A stretch of DNA of 64,000 bases from Trichobilharzia szidati (lineage: Eukaryota; Platyhelminthes; Trematoda; Strigeidida; Schistosomatidae), in assembly GCA_944472155.2 (NCBI GenBank), contig OX235273.1, forward strand, positions 8,157,204 through 8,221,203, written 5' to 3'. A model generated the notes under the pieces. The model was not told where the DNA came from. It saw only the letters and a list, made by a program, of their open reading frames with translations, and made no database searches. Below, one piece after another: positions 33,230-43,628 of this stretch (within the stretch, counting starts at the first letter, position 1; the number at the start of each line of letters is the position of its first letter). The position numbers were made by a program, and so were the translations under genes.

Positions 33230-34257
33230 CCATTTTGGATTCAAATCGGTGATGAAGGAGTCATTACAGTTAGAAACACTTTTATATCGATTTCGATACC
33301 AACATTCTGATGAAGACAATCTCACAAAATAAGATGACGAGGAATACAGAAGACACAGTTTATTGTTTGGCACTGTGACAAAATAATCTATGTATATGGA
33401 AGGAATGTTAATTGTGTAATTTACACATATATGTGTGCAAAACCAAGAATGGAGAGATTTTGTCAGTGTGGAATTTGGACTATTCAAGTGCTAGCCAGCT
33501 AGCTAGAATTAATGGAATTAGCCGACATCGACCGATTGCACTGACCTACATTCAATTAATGCAGTGTAGGCTGCATTTTTGTATTGTGTCTGTGGTTTGA
33601 CAGCAAAAGGTGACTTTATTTCTGTGTTACACGGTCGATTAATTATTGCTAAAATGTGAAAGCCAAATGCAGATTGTGTAGTGAGGTCTGCATAGAAGTA
33701 AGTGAATGATGCTTCTGATTGGTTGAACACAGCTGATGTGTGGCAGGGATGCATTCAGTCAGCAGAAAGTGGTCTTGAGAAGGACTACGATTAGATTCAA
33801 GACTTCTTACAACTATGCTGAGCTCCTTTGGTCTGTTTAACTGCGTGAACTGAACCATTCTTATAAGCAGGCCTGAACACGCTTCTCAGCACACCGGAAA
33901 CACTCAATGCAAATAATCAGGGAATCATGCAAAGTAAAGCTACGTGAGAAATGTGGAATTATTAGGAGTGACAGATATGCCATATCAAATCTTTGAATAT
34001 TCCCAATATTCCTGTTTTCAATCAGATCTTCTTCAGGCTTTACTCTCATTTTCGTTGATTTGCGCATAAAAATGTAAACCAGTGACAGTAATTTCGCGGG
34101 TCAAATATAATGATAATGATAACAATAATAATATGGTAAATGTTTTCAACATCAGTTATAACATTGATTATAATGACAACAAAATATTCATAATAAGGCT
34201 TATGCAGGTGGCGATAAGAATAACGAAGGTATTATGTATATGTAGACAATTCAATAA
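33230..34257 (+). repeat. IR-1 repeat, copy 2 (inverted relative to copy 1)
   Basis: Inverse of 641-1690. Corresponding blocks include 33300-33420 (against 1500-1610), 33720-33860 (against 1030-1170) and 33960-34140 (against 770-940). The right end, tagacaattcaataa at 34243-34257, is repeated exactly at 35034-35048 across the 28S-derived insertion. Confidence 0.75.
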
Positions 34258-34267
34258 CTAACTAACA

Positions 34268-34301
<34 letters not shown>

Positions 34302-35033
34302 TTAATCAATGAAAGTCTCATCAGGAGGGGCCCTACATGCGGCTCGAGGACCGACATCCTTAGACCATCGTGTATTTTCCAGTATTAGCTTCTTTTGTTA
34401 AGTCTACATTTGACTACACAGTTCCGTCCAGTGCTCTGAGTGTCAACTGGAAGAAATTCAACCGGGCATGGGAAATAGCGGGACGAGGGTTATGGTTATA
34501 TGTGGCAGGCGCCCTCGCGTGGCGACCGCTGGGAGGGGCTTATCGGCGGGAAAGCCAAGCCTCAGCTAAGACCTGTCACTTGCGTGAGACTTTATCCGTG
34601 TCCGGTGACTCAGTCTTGATGAAGCGGCGGGCCGTCTTCGGCTTTATCCGTTGAACGGGGCATTGGCGGTTCAACATTTGTTGGATTCTTGACAAGAGAG
34701 CCGGGGCCAATAACAACTGGTTAACGGGTGGCTACGGAGGACTGCTATCCCCGAAACACGAGGCGCAGCAGGGCAGCTGTTAGCCGAAGCTAGTCTGAAG
34801 TGGTGTCTTGTGCCTTGGGTTGTGGATTTGAGGTTGGGATCTCGGCCATGAGTCAGGTTTGGGCTGGCTCCAATGCGCATGTATCCCTGATATAGATGTT
34901 CTGGTATTGGCGCGAGGTGGGCTGCCCTATGGTTGTAAAGGTAGTGGAAGGAACGATTTACCCCTCATAACACTTTAGCGATGGTCTATGGAGGGCCGCA
35001 TTTGTGCTAAGTCGGTACTCAAGTAAAAACCAT
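34258..35033 (+). mobile_element. 28S-derived insertion with 15-bp target-site duplication (copy 2)
   Basis: A 776-bp GC-rich segment bounded by exact 15-bp direct repeats tagacaattcaataa (34243-34257 and 35034-35048). Near its left end it holds the 28S stretch across the R2 site (actctcttaaggtagccaaa, near 34269). After about 125 unrelated bases, a 28S stretch that normally lies upstream follows (ccagtgctctgagtgtcaac, 34432-34451, continuing to about 34495). The remaining 530 bases are GC-rich and not recognised. The duplication is typical of retrotransposition. Alternatives are a 28S-derived SINE or a truncated rDNA-associated LINE. Confidence 0.65.
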
Positions 35034-35059
35034 TAGACAATTCAATAAATAAATTAAGT

Positions 35060-37600
35060 CAAATGTCAAAGGTTACGTAATTCCCAGCGTGAAGTGGACA
35101 GATAATCAGAGTTTAAATAAACGTCATATGAACACACTCTGTATGATACTATTTCCAGTCTGACTGACTATCTTAAATTCTGCCTTGATGTATGCTGCCC
35201 TAAACAGATACTTTTCAAAAGAATAGATCGTTTCTCTTCTCCTCATCTCAAAAAGCTTCGAAGAGAAAAAGAGAGACTGTACAAGGCTAAGGATAAAGCT
35301 GGTCCTAGGAGAATAAACATCCAAATCAAATCCGAAATCAAGAGGTTAAACAATATTTATAATCAAAGAATTTTGTCATGTAAAACTCCTGGGAACATGT
35401 GACAGCTTTTCAAAGAAATTACAGGTTGTGGTAAGCATAGTTCTTGTTCTCCCTCTATTGATGTAAATACTCTTAATAGATCTTTTATCCGCCTTCCCAA
35501 TGTACCTTCTAGCTTCAATGTAACAAATAACATGACCAGTGACTTTAATAGTTTTAAAACTTCTGATGTTCTTAAATGTTTAAAATCTCTTAAACCTTCC
35601 CAGAGTCTAGGTCCTGATGGTATACCTGCCATTGTCCTTAGGAAATGTGCTGATATTTTAAGCAACCCACTTACAAACATTTTTAATACTTCTTTTTCTA
35701 ATAATGTTGTACCTTCTCTGTGGAAAGATATTAAAATCATCCCTGTACCTAAGTCAGGCTCTGGTAATAATGCTAAGTTCAGACCTATCGCTATAACCTC
35801 TCCTTTTTTGAAACTAATGGAGAAACTATTGTTACTAAAACTTGTTCCCTCTCTAAGCTTCTCAAACGATCCAAAGCAGTTTGCTTACAAACAGGGTAAA
35901 AGTACTTTGGACGCTGCTGCTGTGTTCCATCACGACATTGTATCCTCCTTAGACAAAGGGGCCAAGTTTGTCCGTTGTACGTTCCTTGACTATTCATCTG
36001 CTTTCGACTCTGTACCTAGAGGCCTATTGTTAAACAAGCTTAGCCTAGCACAAACTGAGCCCTGGGTTATCAACTGGCTGCACTCTTACTTCTCTAATAG
36101 AATGCAGTACACGGTATATAAAGGTGCATCTTCCTCTCCATTGCTTACTGAAGCTGGAGTTCCTCAGGGTGCTGTTCTTTCTCCGTTTCTCTTTTCCTTC
36201 TTCTTACATGATTTACCTCTCTCAGATGAAATCAACTTCGTCAAATATGCAGATGACCTGTCTGTATCGTTTTCCATTAAGTCTCAGTCAGACTGTCTCA
36301 AATTAAGTAGCTTCCTGTCGGACATCAGTGAGTGGTCCAAACTAAATGGTCTCATGCTGAATCCCTCAAAATGCCAGACTGTCGACTTCTCCCTTAGGCA
36401 TAAACGAGATCTACAAACACTAGTAAGTTCTCATGAAGACTGTTGCATTGAGGGGACTAAAATTGAAACTAAGTCTAATGCAAAATACCTCGGTCTAGTT
36501 CTATCTTCTGACCTTACTTGGACATCTCATATCCTAATGATTTCTAGGAAAGTGTTCTGTCTTACCTACTACATTAAGAAACTTAGACAATCCGGAATCA
36601 CCAAACCTCTACTCTCACAATTTGTCAACTCTTGTATCCTACCTATTCTACTTTACTGCTCCCCGTTAGTCTTTCCTGGTCTACTGAAAAAGGACTATTC
36701 CATCCTGAGAAGGATGTTGACAGTAGTTAGTAGGACTAGTGGTGTTAATCTCAGTCAGCTCGTGACTACTTTAGTTGATAGGCATCTGAATACATGTGAA
36801 AAATGGTCTAAAACCATACTCTCAGACCCCCAACATCCCCTCTATTCCCAACTCTCTCCTTGTATCTCATCAAGTAAAACCAGAAATCAGTATAAAAGAA
36901 TCTATGCTCGTACAACCAAGTACAGGAACTCAACGATACCATACTTGGCCCGTGTTCTAAGCGACAGAGACAATGTTAGGCGTGAAACCTGTGACTTGCT
37001 TTGTTATAAACAACATAATTTCATACTCTTTTATTTCTCTCTTATTTCGTATTCTTTAGTGAACTCCTTCTTCAAACTACTTAGCTACCTGAAATATTAA
37101 CATTGGCTCCTTTTTTTGTACTTTACTATATTCCTTCTATTGTGTATCACTGGTTCCGACTATATTAGCACTATGAGTATTACAAAATTGTCGTGTCATT
37201 AACCATCATGTAATTATTAGTTTTGTGGTTGCTTTTCTTATTTTCTATACTTTTCGGCAATATTAAACTGACAATCATTGTTTGTGAATGCCATAGTCAC
37301 CACCTCAAAAAAAAATTTTGTATTATTCAGGATTACTCACACTACCACCACAAACACTGCATTAGACCTTGGCAGACTTTGGTACTTTTTCGCATTCATA
37401 ATTATTTTGTGTTTATCCTGTTTTTTTCTTTTTTTTGGTTTTTTTTTTGCTGTTGGTGTCTTCAGATTTACTTTTTTTTGTTTGTTTAATACTTATTTTA
37501 AACGTCGGTAAAATTAGATGCAAATATTGTAGATATGTGCTGAAAATTCCACACTGTACCACTGTACTGTTTCTGGAATAAAGTAAATTATTATTATTAA
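35060..37600 (+). mobile_element. CR1/Jockey-group LINE, 5'-truncated
   Basis: A LINE lacking its endonuclease. It starts in the EN-RT linker (FSSPHLKKLRREKERLYKAK near 35245), carries a nearly intact RT and C-terminal region, and ends in a 3' UTR (37101-37590). The terminus is tgctgaaaattcca ... tggaataaagtaa followed by a short ATT repeat (37580-37597). ATT-type tails and this RT layout fit the CR1/Rex-like part of the Jockey superfamily. It is related to the element at 56440-59703 and to the 3' fragments at 42945 and 47273. In this window it has the longest open retroelement frame. Confidence 0.9.
35532..37100 (+). CDS. LINE reverse transcriptase, 522-residue open frame
   Basis: The frame contains RT blocks in order: SLGPDGIPA (residues 25-33), PVPKSGSGNNAKFRPIA, FAYKQGKSTLDA, the FLDYSSAFDSV block (about 151-161) with the first catalytic aspartate, GVPQGAVLSP (about 209-218), and KYADDLSV with the catalytic YADD at 239-242. 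LNPSKCQTV and the C-terminal domain follow. All catalytic residues are present. The annotated methionine is only the first after a stop. The same frame is open upstream to about 35110 except for one TGA at 35400-35402, where the related element has TGG (tryptophan). The true ORF2 product would also have an endonuclease, absent here, so the frame is a truncated but otherwise well-preserved RT. Confidence 0.85.
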   Translation: MTSDFNSFKTSDVLKCLKSLKPSQSLGPDGIPAIVLRKCADILSNPLTNIFNTSFSNNVVPSLWKDIKIIPVPKSGSGNNAKFRPIAITSPFLKLMEKLLLLKLVPSLSFSNDPKQFAYKQGKSTLDAAAVFHHDIVSSLDKGAKFVRCTFLDYSSAFDSVPRGLLLNKLSLAQTEPWVINWLHSYFSNRMQYTVYKGASSSPLLTEAGVPQGAVLSPFLFSFFLHDLPLSDEINFVKYADDLSVSFSIKSQSDCLKLSSFLSDISEWSKLNGLMLNPSKCQTVDFSLRHKRDLQTLVSSHEDCCIEGTKIETKSNAKYLGLVLSSDLTWTSHILMISRKVFCLTYYIKKLRQSGITKPLLSQFVNSCILPILLYCSPLVFPGLLKKDYSILRRMLTVVSRTSGVNLSQLVTTLVDRHLNTCEKWSKTILSDPQHPLYSQLSPCISSSKTRNQYKRIYARTTKYRNSTIPYLARVLSDRDNVRRETCDLLCYKQHNFILFYFSLISYSLVNSFFKLLSYLKY

Positions 37601-37604
37601 AAAG

Positions 37605-37915
37605 GATTTCCCTTCACTCCCTTATCCGTATGTTCATAATTTTTCAAGTGTTACACCGGATGAGTTACATTTAGAATCACTATCATTGGGTCTTAGATTT
37701 TGTGACCAAAGATGTGAGATCAACCAACTGGTTACCAATATCTAGTTTGAAAACCTTCTCCTACAAACCGGAGATTTGATCCAATCGTCAGACGATGAAG
37801 TCGATAGGTTTAAAACTGTGCTGGTCGACAGTAGTCATTCTGGTAAACGCTTACTGACCGAAAAGCTTCAGGAAGACGTGAGAAATACATATAGGGACAC
37901 CGTGGTAGTAACTAA
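37605..37915 (+). pseudogene. PLE-D N-terminal fragment
   Basis: Plus-strand, across frames: LKRDFPSLPYPYVHNFSSVT-like text with a PLE-type start, then SSDDEVDRFKTVLVDSSHSG and RLLTEKLQEDVRNTYRD. Order and content fit the N-terminal domain of a Penelope-like element. It begins directly at the LINE's ATT tail and ends where the inverted PLE-D piece begins. Confidence 0.55.
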
Positions 37916-37919
37916 TTCC

Positions 37920-38990
37920 ATTTTAGTTTGTTTATTAGATACATCACACAGTGAAAGAGCTACACTATTTATTGAAAGACGTATATGAAAAAATTTATTG
38001 TTCATAATCACATCGATTAGAAACACACGACTTTCACACTTGAGTTTTATAGTTTTCTTTGTTCTCTCCTATTTGTCGTCGTTGAGGTAGTAAAATTTCC
38101 CAGATATCTAGGACAGGTGTTGGGTCATTCCAATTACACGTATTCCTCCATCTCAGTTGGTTCGATAAACGAAGCTTCTGTTATCAATCTCTCCCTCCAC
38201 CCTGCTGTTACATCACATTTTTAACTGTCATCTTATCCCATCCAGTTTATTGTGTGGTTGTGTGTAATTGCATATAGTGCTATCTACGGCTGAACTATTC
38301 TCTAGATTTCTTATCTCATTCGGGTCAACTAATCCAGATTTTTCTAGTATTTTATGCTCGGCTAGTCTGACTGCACCTGTTCTACTACTTGCCCTATGCA
38401 TTTGGCCTGACAGCCATTCCAGCAGGGTATTAGATAAACTAAGTTATTTTGTTTATTTGGTTCCAATCGTAGGATCCTTTAACCGACAAAGCTTATATCC
38501 AATTGAGTTTGTGGATGGTTTGAATGCTAGCCACTTTTATTCCTGCCTGCAATGTTAAGAATTCTGCGGAACGTTTCCATGGTTCCTTCCTTGTATAGAA
38601 TTATTACTGATGATTTAGTTTCCCTGTTGTTGGTGTTGTCATTATCTTGCCCATGTTTGATATACATGTAGTCATTATTATAACCATTATTATTATTATC
38701 ACTATTATTACTATCATTATTTATCTTATTTTTATTTAAACATTTCCCCACATATTTTCTGAATAATTTATCAGGGTAATTAATAAGTTTCAAAGCTTCT
38801 CTTTTATGCCTCACTTACTGTCTTAGATTTTCCTTGGTACTACTTAGTTTTTGTGCTCTGTCACTTAAACATTTCATCAATCCTATTTTCACTGACATAC
38901 GATGGGATGATTGGAAGTTCAAATATATACTCTCTCTCCTACGACAAATAGGAGAGAACAAATAAAACTGTACAACTCAAGCTTAAAGTC
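37920..38990 (-). mobile_element. PLE-D connector and GIY-YIG, minus strand
   Basis: Minus-strand PLE-D: a DRAQKLSSTKENLRQ-like region near 38850, LKLINYPDKLFRKYVGKCLN, an Asn/Asp-rich run encoded by a TTATTA-type microsatellite (38675-38730), SVIILYKEGTMETFRRIL, and a GIY-YIG region in broken frames (NNLVYLIPC, near 38440). The element is inverted relative to the PLE-D pieces on both sides. The same layout recurs at 51360-52250. Confidence 0.8.
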
Positions 38991-39850
38991 ATGGGATTAT
39001 AATTTATGATATGATTATGAACAATACATTGTGTTTGAACCGTCATCCAGTAAATAATACTGTTTCTTCACTGTGTGACATATCTAAGGAACAAACCAGT
39101 ATGGAAGCCCTGAGAAAGTTAAGGAACAACGAAAAAATTTGGGGTCAGTGGACCTGATAAAAGAGCCGGATTAGTACTGATGAATAAGGGTGATTACGTT
39201 AACAAAATGAATTCACTTCTAACAGATGTAAAGAAATTCTAAAAGCGTAACAATCCAAAAGATCTAGACAGAAAGGCTGACAAGCAGCTAACAAACACGC
39301 TTAAGGAGTTGAGAAAAAGTGCAGTAATCTCAGAGGTAACCTACAACTGTCTGAAACCTACTGGAAGTAATACTTCACGATTGTACGTTCCGCCCAAAGT
39401 ATATAAACCAAGGCTTCCTCTTCATCCAGTCCTAGACATGTCTGAATCCACCTATCATGGAGTGGGAAGTGGCTAGGTGAACATCTGCAACCGTCATGAT
39501 AGAATGTGGCAAATCATAATGCTAAAGACGTTGATGAATTCATTTCTGACGTACATGATACCAGTGTAAATGGGAATCGAATGCATTCCTTAGATGTCGC
39601 ATCATTGGTCCTCAAAAAACCACTTAAGGAGACTGTGGAATTCAAATGACAACAAATACTAGAAAAGCAGTTCCACATCGGAATTTCATTTATTGGTTTG
39701 AAGGAGCTGCTTTTAAGATTCACTATGAATGTACACTTCACATTCTAGCTGAGATTGAAATTGACCGATTGAAACAAGTAATAGATAAAATAGATTCTTA
39801 TTTTCGTTATGCTGATGACGATATTGTTCAGCTGAAATCTTCGTAGAATA
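38991..39850 (+). pseudogene. PLE-D N-terminal and RT fragment
   Basis: Plus-strand reading across frames gives N-terminal and RT text: KRAGLVLMNKGDY-like, LTNTLKELRKSAVISEVTY, LKPTGSNTSRLYVPPKVYKP (the PLE RT entry block), LDVASLVLKKPLKETVEF, and FRYADDDIVQ, the RT active site (YADD), near 39795. Many single-base breaks. The distance between blocks is shorter than expected, so there are deletions. Confidence 0.75.
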
Positions 39851-40677
39851 ACTGGGCTCTTCTCAGAGTTGGATTGATCAACTGGTTCCGATTTATCAAC
39901 ACACCTCTAGGTGACTTCCTGCCTAATCACCATTGCATTAATTGCCACTTGTTTGTCCCCCAATGCTTGTGTAAATGATGTCAGCTCGTCATCGGGATCA
40001 CACCAGCGAACAATCCAATTCGTGGAAGCCAACACATGAAAACTGACTAGATGAGGCATCTGATACAGGGATTTCTCTTCTATCAGGATGCAGTAGACAG
40101 ATGACTTCTGTCTGTTTGGCGAATGTTATTTATGTTAGGCTGAGGAATTTATAGACTCACCCAGGGAATTCATTCACCTTTCTTGATTGCTCTGGGGAAT
40201 CGCATGGATGAACGTCATCCATCGAGTTGTCCTTGTAGTTCATAGACTTGATTACAAGTGCTGAATGCTTCGTAACTGACCTTCTGCATAAACTGACTGT
40301 AGTTTTCTTGTAAGAAATGCGGTGTGATATTTGAAATTGGTTCGTTAACCACACACACACGTTTGAGTCACTCGTGAGATCTGAAAACACATGATTCATC
40401 TGAAGTCTAGCGCAATATAAACTTCACTAACAAACATCGATTATGATTTTGGAGTAACAACAAAATGGTACTTACTAGTAGTAAGTACTATAAGATCTAA
40501 CACAAAAGACGGAACAGCTTTCTAGTACTCCAATGGTTTTCAATCGTTCTCCAACTGATATCAATCTGCGGTCAAAATTGAAAGAACAAAAGAGAGGGAG
40601 AGAGTAACAAAAGAGACAAAATGAAGTGGCAGTTTGAGATTCCAGTTTCAGGCCGTCATTATGATATGCGTCAGATA
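39851..40677. repeat. Flank of tandem repeat unit; contains SINE-A 3' part
   Basis: Diverged counterpart of 44180-45003 and of 48508-49331. Contains a SINE-A tail at about 40497-40570 (cagctttctagtactcc, then caatcgttctccaactgat). The short minus-strand open frames here recur in the other units with changes and show no domain. Confidence 0.6.
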
Positions 40678-41235
40678 GCATTCATTTGGATCCAAAAGAA
40701 ATACGTCCAACCCCTGTCCCTGCCATGGCCATCATAAACAGGTATATTTTTTATTAATGACCATCCCATCGCATTTCTTTTCTAAACTTCCTGTTTATTC
40801 ATATTATTTCAAGTTTTCTTAATCCCTGTCTACACTACCAAATTTTCATATCCACACTTCCTGTTTATTTTGTCATTTTACTATTTCTACATATTTAATC
40901 CCTGATTGCATAAACAATTATTCATCACACTAGTTTTTTATCCAAACATCCTGTATATTTTGTTATTTTTACATTTCTAACCCCCCAATTGCACAATGTC
41001 AATTTTCTTAGTTATTATGCTACTTTGTTTGAGTTTTACCCATCCCCCTGTTTATTATGGCATTCTAATTCCTAATTGTAATTTTTATTAATTTAACCCC
41101 CAACCAGAAATTATTCTGGAACTTTCCCATCCATTTGATATAAATACACGAATGTACAGCCTAGATGATGACTTCGTCAAAAAGAAAATTTTCTTCGATG
41201 CAACTGTTTTCTTATTCCCAATGAACAAATACCGA
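40678..41235 (+). mobile_element. PLE-A C-terminus, 3' UTR and terminal motif
   Basis: Begins with the PLE C-terminal residues IQKKYVQPLSLPWPS and a stop at 40735-40737. A T-rich 3' UTR with two imperfect copies of a cacttcctgtttattttgtc-type unit (40850-40975) follows. It ends with a gatataaatacacgaatgta promoter-like stretch and the terminal motif near 41160-41225, which resembles 44000-44050 in direct order. A second copy is at 45004-45563. Confidence 0.7.
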
Positions 41236-41544
41236 GAAGTTTAAATTTTTATTATTTATCTCTCAATAACACATTGATAAAGAATAGCAACTAGAACCTG
41301 TGTCAAGTAAAATTGATAAAACAACCGAAACAATTGAGTAGATTTTGATAGTTAATAGTGAGTACAACACAGTGCGTGAAAATGGAAAATCAAGATTGAT
41401 TAGAATGTTATGCAACAGGAGAAAAGACTAAAGCACATGAACAAAACAATTATGGTTACGAATTACAATACACAATAAGGGTCAGTTTTCTTGTGTGTGT
41501 GTGTGTGCTAAAGTTTGACAGTGAGTAGAAATACAAATTATTAT

Positions 41545-42345
41545 TACTATTATTGTTCCCTTGGGTTCCTAGTGGAACATAGGGCTTCAAATGCACGTCT
41601 ACACTTGCTTCTGTCTTCTACTGTACTTTTCACCTGCATCCATGTTAGTCCATACTGTTTCAACTCCTCTTCACACAATCTTCTCCATGTCACCCTCGGA
41701 CGTCCCACTCGCTGCTTCCCTTTCGGGTTCCACCGAAGAGCATGACGCGTGATGTCACCCGGCGGCCTCCTCAGCGAGTGTCCAATCCATCTCCACTTTC
41801 TCCTGCATATTTGTTGAGCGATTGGTTCTTGTTTTGTTTCTTCCCATAGTTTCTTGTTGGTTCTTGTTCTTTCCGGCCATCTGATCTTCAGGATTGAGCG
41901 GAGACAGTTAGTTGTTGATAAAGGTCTGCGAAAGGCTGTTGGAAATATTCTTTGTGACCCGCCAAGTTTCTGATCCGTATAGAAGAAGTGGCTGACTTGA
42001 CGTTTGTATTGAAAATCCGAATCATTTTTTTATTGATGCTGAGTTGAGTGACGAAGATTTCCAGACTGGTTTCAGGTTGATGAATGTGTTTCTCGCCTTC
42101 CCGATTCTCAATTTGACATCCTCGTCCGTTCCTCCTGTAGTTGAGACAATGTTCCCTAGATAAGTGAAAGAAGTAACCTCTTTCGAATTCCTCCCGTCGA
42201 TGGTGATTGGCGCTGGATGTTGTTGCGGCTGCTGTTCTTGTTGGTTGGTTGGTTATTTTAACCTCCTTTTAGTCTATGTTCACCTGGCGTTCTATCTTTG
42301 CTGCTTCTTTGACCAGTTTGTCGGCTTTCGCTTGTAAGTCTTCGA
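41545..42345 (-). mobile_element. RTE 3' fragment in unit 1
   Basis: Minus-strand RTE piece with an intact 3' block (gaagccctatgttccactag on the minus strand) and AATAAT tail (41535-41560), reaching back to the VNIDKTEVMK-type region. It ends at tgtaagtcttcga (42333-42345). The plus-strand copy at 49755 starts at exactly the same RTE position, so the two are one insertion seen in two orientations. Confidence 0.85.
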
Positions 42346-42384
42346 TAATAATAATGGTGTATACGATTATTAGTCACAATTGAT

Positions 42385-42935
42385 TAGATAGAGACCAATA
42401 GCAAAGGAGGTGGAAGCAATACTGAGCTTCATAGGGTAGCTAAAAAAGGGTTACAACTAAGATTAGAATCTGTAGGCAACAATGCGAGTGAAATACTTAA
42501 AGTCGTCTCACGAGATCGTTGAGAAAAACATTCTTTGCAGCCATTATATGAATAACCTACTGTAGTCGTCCACCAGTGCGCCTGAATCTCAAGCAAATGT
42601 AACACTTCGATTGTCTAATGCCATGTGTATTTATATGTTCCCCTTATCCTGCGGAAATAGGTACATATCCCGCCGTTACATTCGAGAGCACGTCACGGTT
42701 TGACTGAGTAAAAGAGTGATATTGCAAAATAGTGTAGATACTGACCACTCAGCATATGATACGTTCTCGAATATAGTCCAAAGTGTTCCATCTAGTTAGC
42801 AAAAAGGAACACAAGTGCATTTGATTTGTACGGCAGAGACTTTCGGAATACATAACATAAGCCAGAAATCCGTGTGTATGCAAACGAATTTGTAAGATAG
42901 CTTTCGTTGCCCTGGTCTTGATTTTACTATGTTAT
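42385..42935 (+). pseudogene. PLE-A GIY-YIG fragment in unit 1
   Basis: Plus-strand reading across frames: LQLRLESVGNNASEILK, AMCIYMFP, then CGNRYISRR (a decayed GIY-YIG core: CIY retained, YIG changed to YIS), REHVTV, and a RNPCVCKRICKIAF-like C-terminal trace. Parallel to the PLE-A copy at 10915-11199. Followed immediately by the LINE 3' fragment, which probably inserted here. The duplicate is 46713-47263. Confidence 0.6.
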
Positions 42936-42944
42936 TCACATAAC

Positions 42945-43628
42945 AACTTTGCTATCCTTCTTTATTCCGGATTAAAGGTTTTCAGCAGGGTAAGCAACGT
43001 GCCACTTAACCAGCTTGTTAATATTCTGGTTGACAGGCACATGGACTTGTGTGAAAAATGGGCCAAATCCATTTTATCTAACTCACACCACCCTCTTCAC
43101 ACAAAATTCTCTCCTTGTATCTCATCAGGCAAAGTCAGAAGCCTATATTGAAAAATATATGGTCGCACCAGCAAGTACAAAAACTCAACCATACCCTACT
43201 TAGCTCGTGTTCTGTGCGATAAAGAAAGCCATAGGCGTGACACCTATAATTTACTAAATAGTCAGTAGTGCAACTGGACCTCGTCTTTCCAACTCATATC
43301 ATTTATAGCTACAACATTTTCTTTGTTTCTTTTCCTTTTCTCTCTCTCTCTTGTTTTCTGTTATGTGCTGCTTTGTTTCTCTCTTCCGCTTACGCCTGTT
43401 AATAAGACAGCTCCCACTTTTCTAACACCTTCAAACACTGTTCAATTTTGGCTTTGCTACCAACATGGCAATATGTTGTTGTTATAATGAACTGAGATTT
43501 CCTTAATCTATGTAGAATTCTATTTATTGATAATGTACTAACTGGATGCAATACTGTAGTAAAATGCTGAGAATTCCATTCTGTATCACAAGTACTGTTT
43601 TGGAATAAAGCAAATTATTATTATTATT
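42945..43628 (+). mobile_element. CR1-type LINE 3' fragment in unit 1
   Basis: The C-terminal RT region (RVSNVPLNQLVNILVDRHMD, CEKWAKSILSNSHHPLH) and 3' UTR of the LINE family also seen at 56440-59703. It ends with tgctgagaattcca ... tggaataaagcaaatta and an ATT repeat (43611-43628). Heavily 5'-truncated, with an internal deletion near 42975. Confidence 0.85.

Noticed and set aside
34262..34500. 28S rRNA gene
   Set aside because: Only two short blocks resemble 28S, in the wrong order and separated by unrelated sequence. No functional rRNA could be made.
40850..40975. CRISPR-like or satellite array in the T-rich region
   Set aside because: Only two imperfect repeats of a T-rich unit in a PLE 3' UTR; no regular spacers, and the organism is eukaryotic.
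41160..41225. Hammerhead ribozyme in the PLE-A terminal motif
   Set aside because: gatgatgacttcgtcaaaaa looks suggestive, but the CUGANGA core and a proper stem II to GAAA are not met in any of the PLE-A ends.
42690..42730. Resemblance to the schistosome spliced leader (gtcacggttt)
   Set aside because: Only about 10-11 bases agree, the following bases do not, and no Sm site or splice donor arrangement follows.
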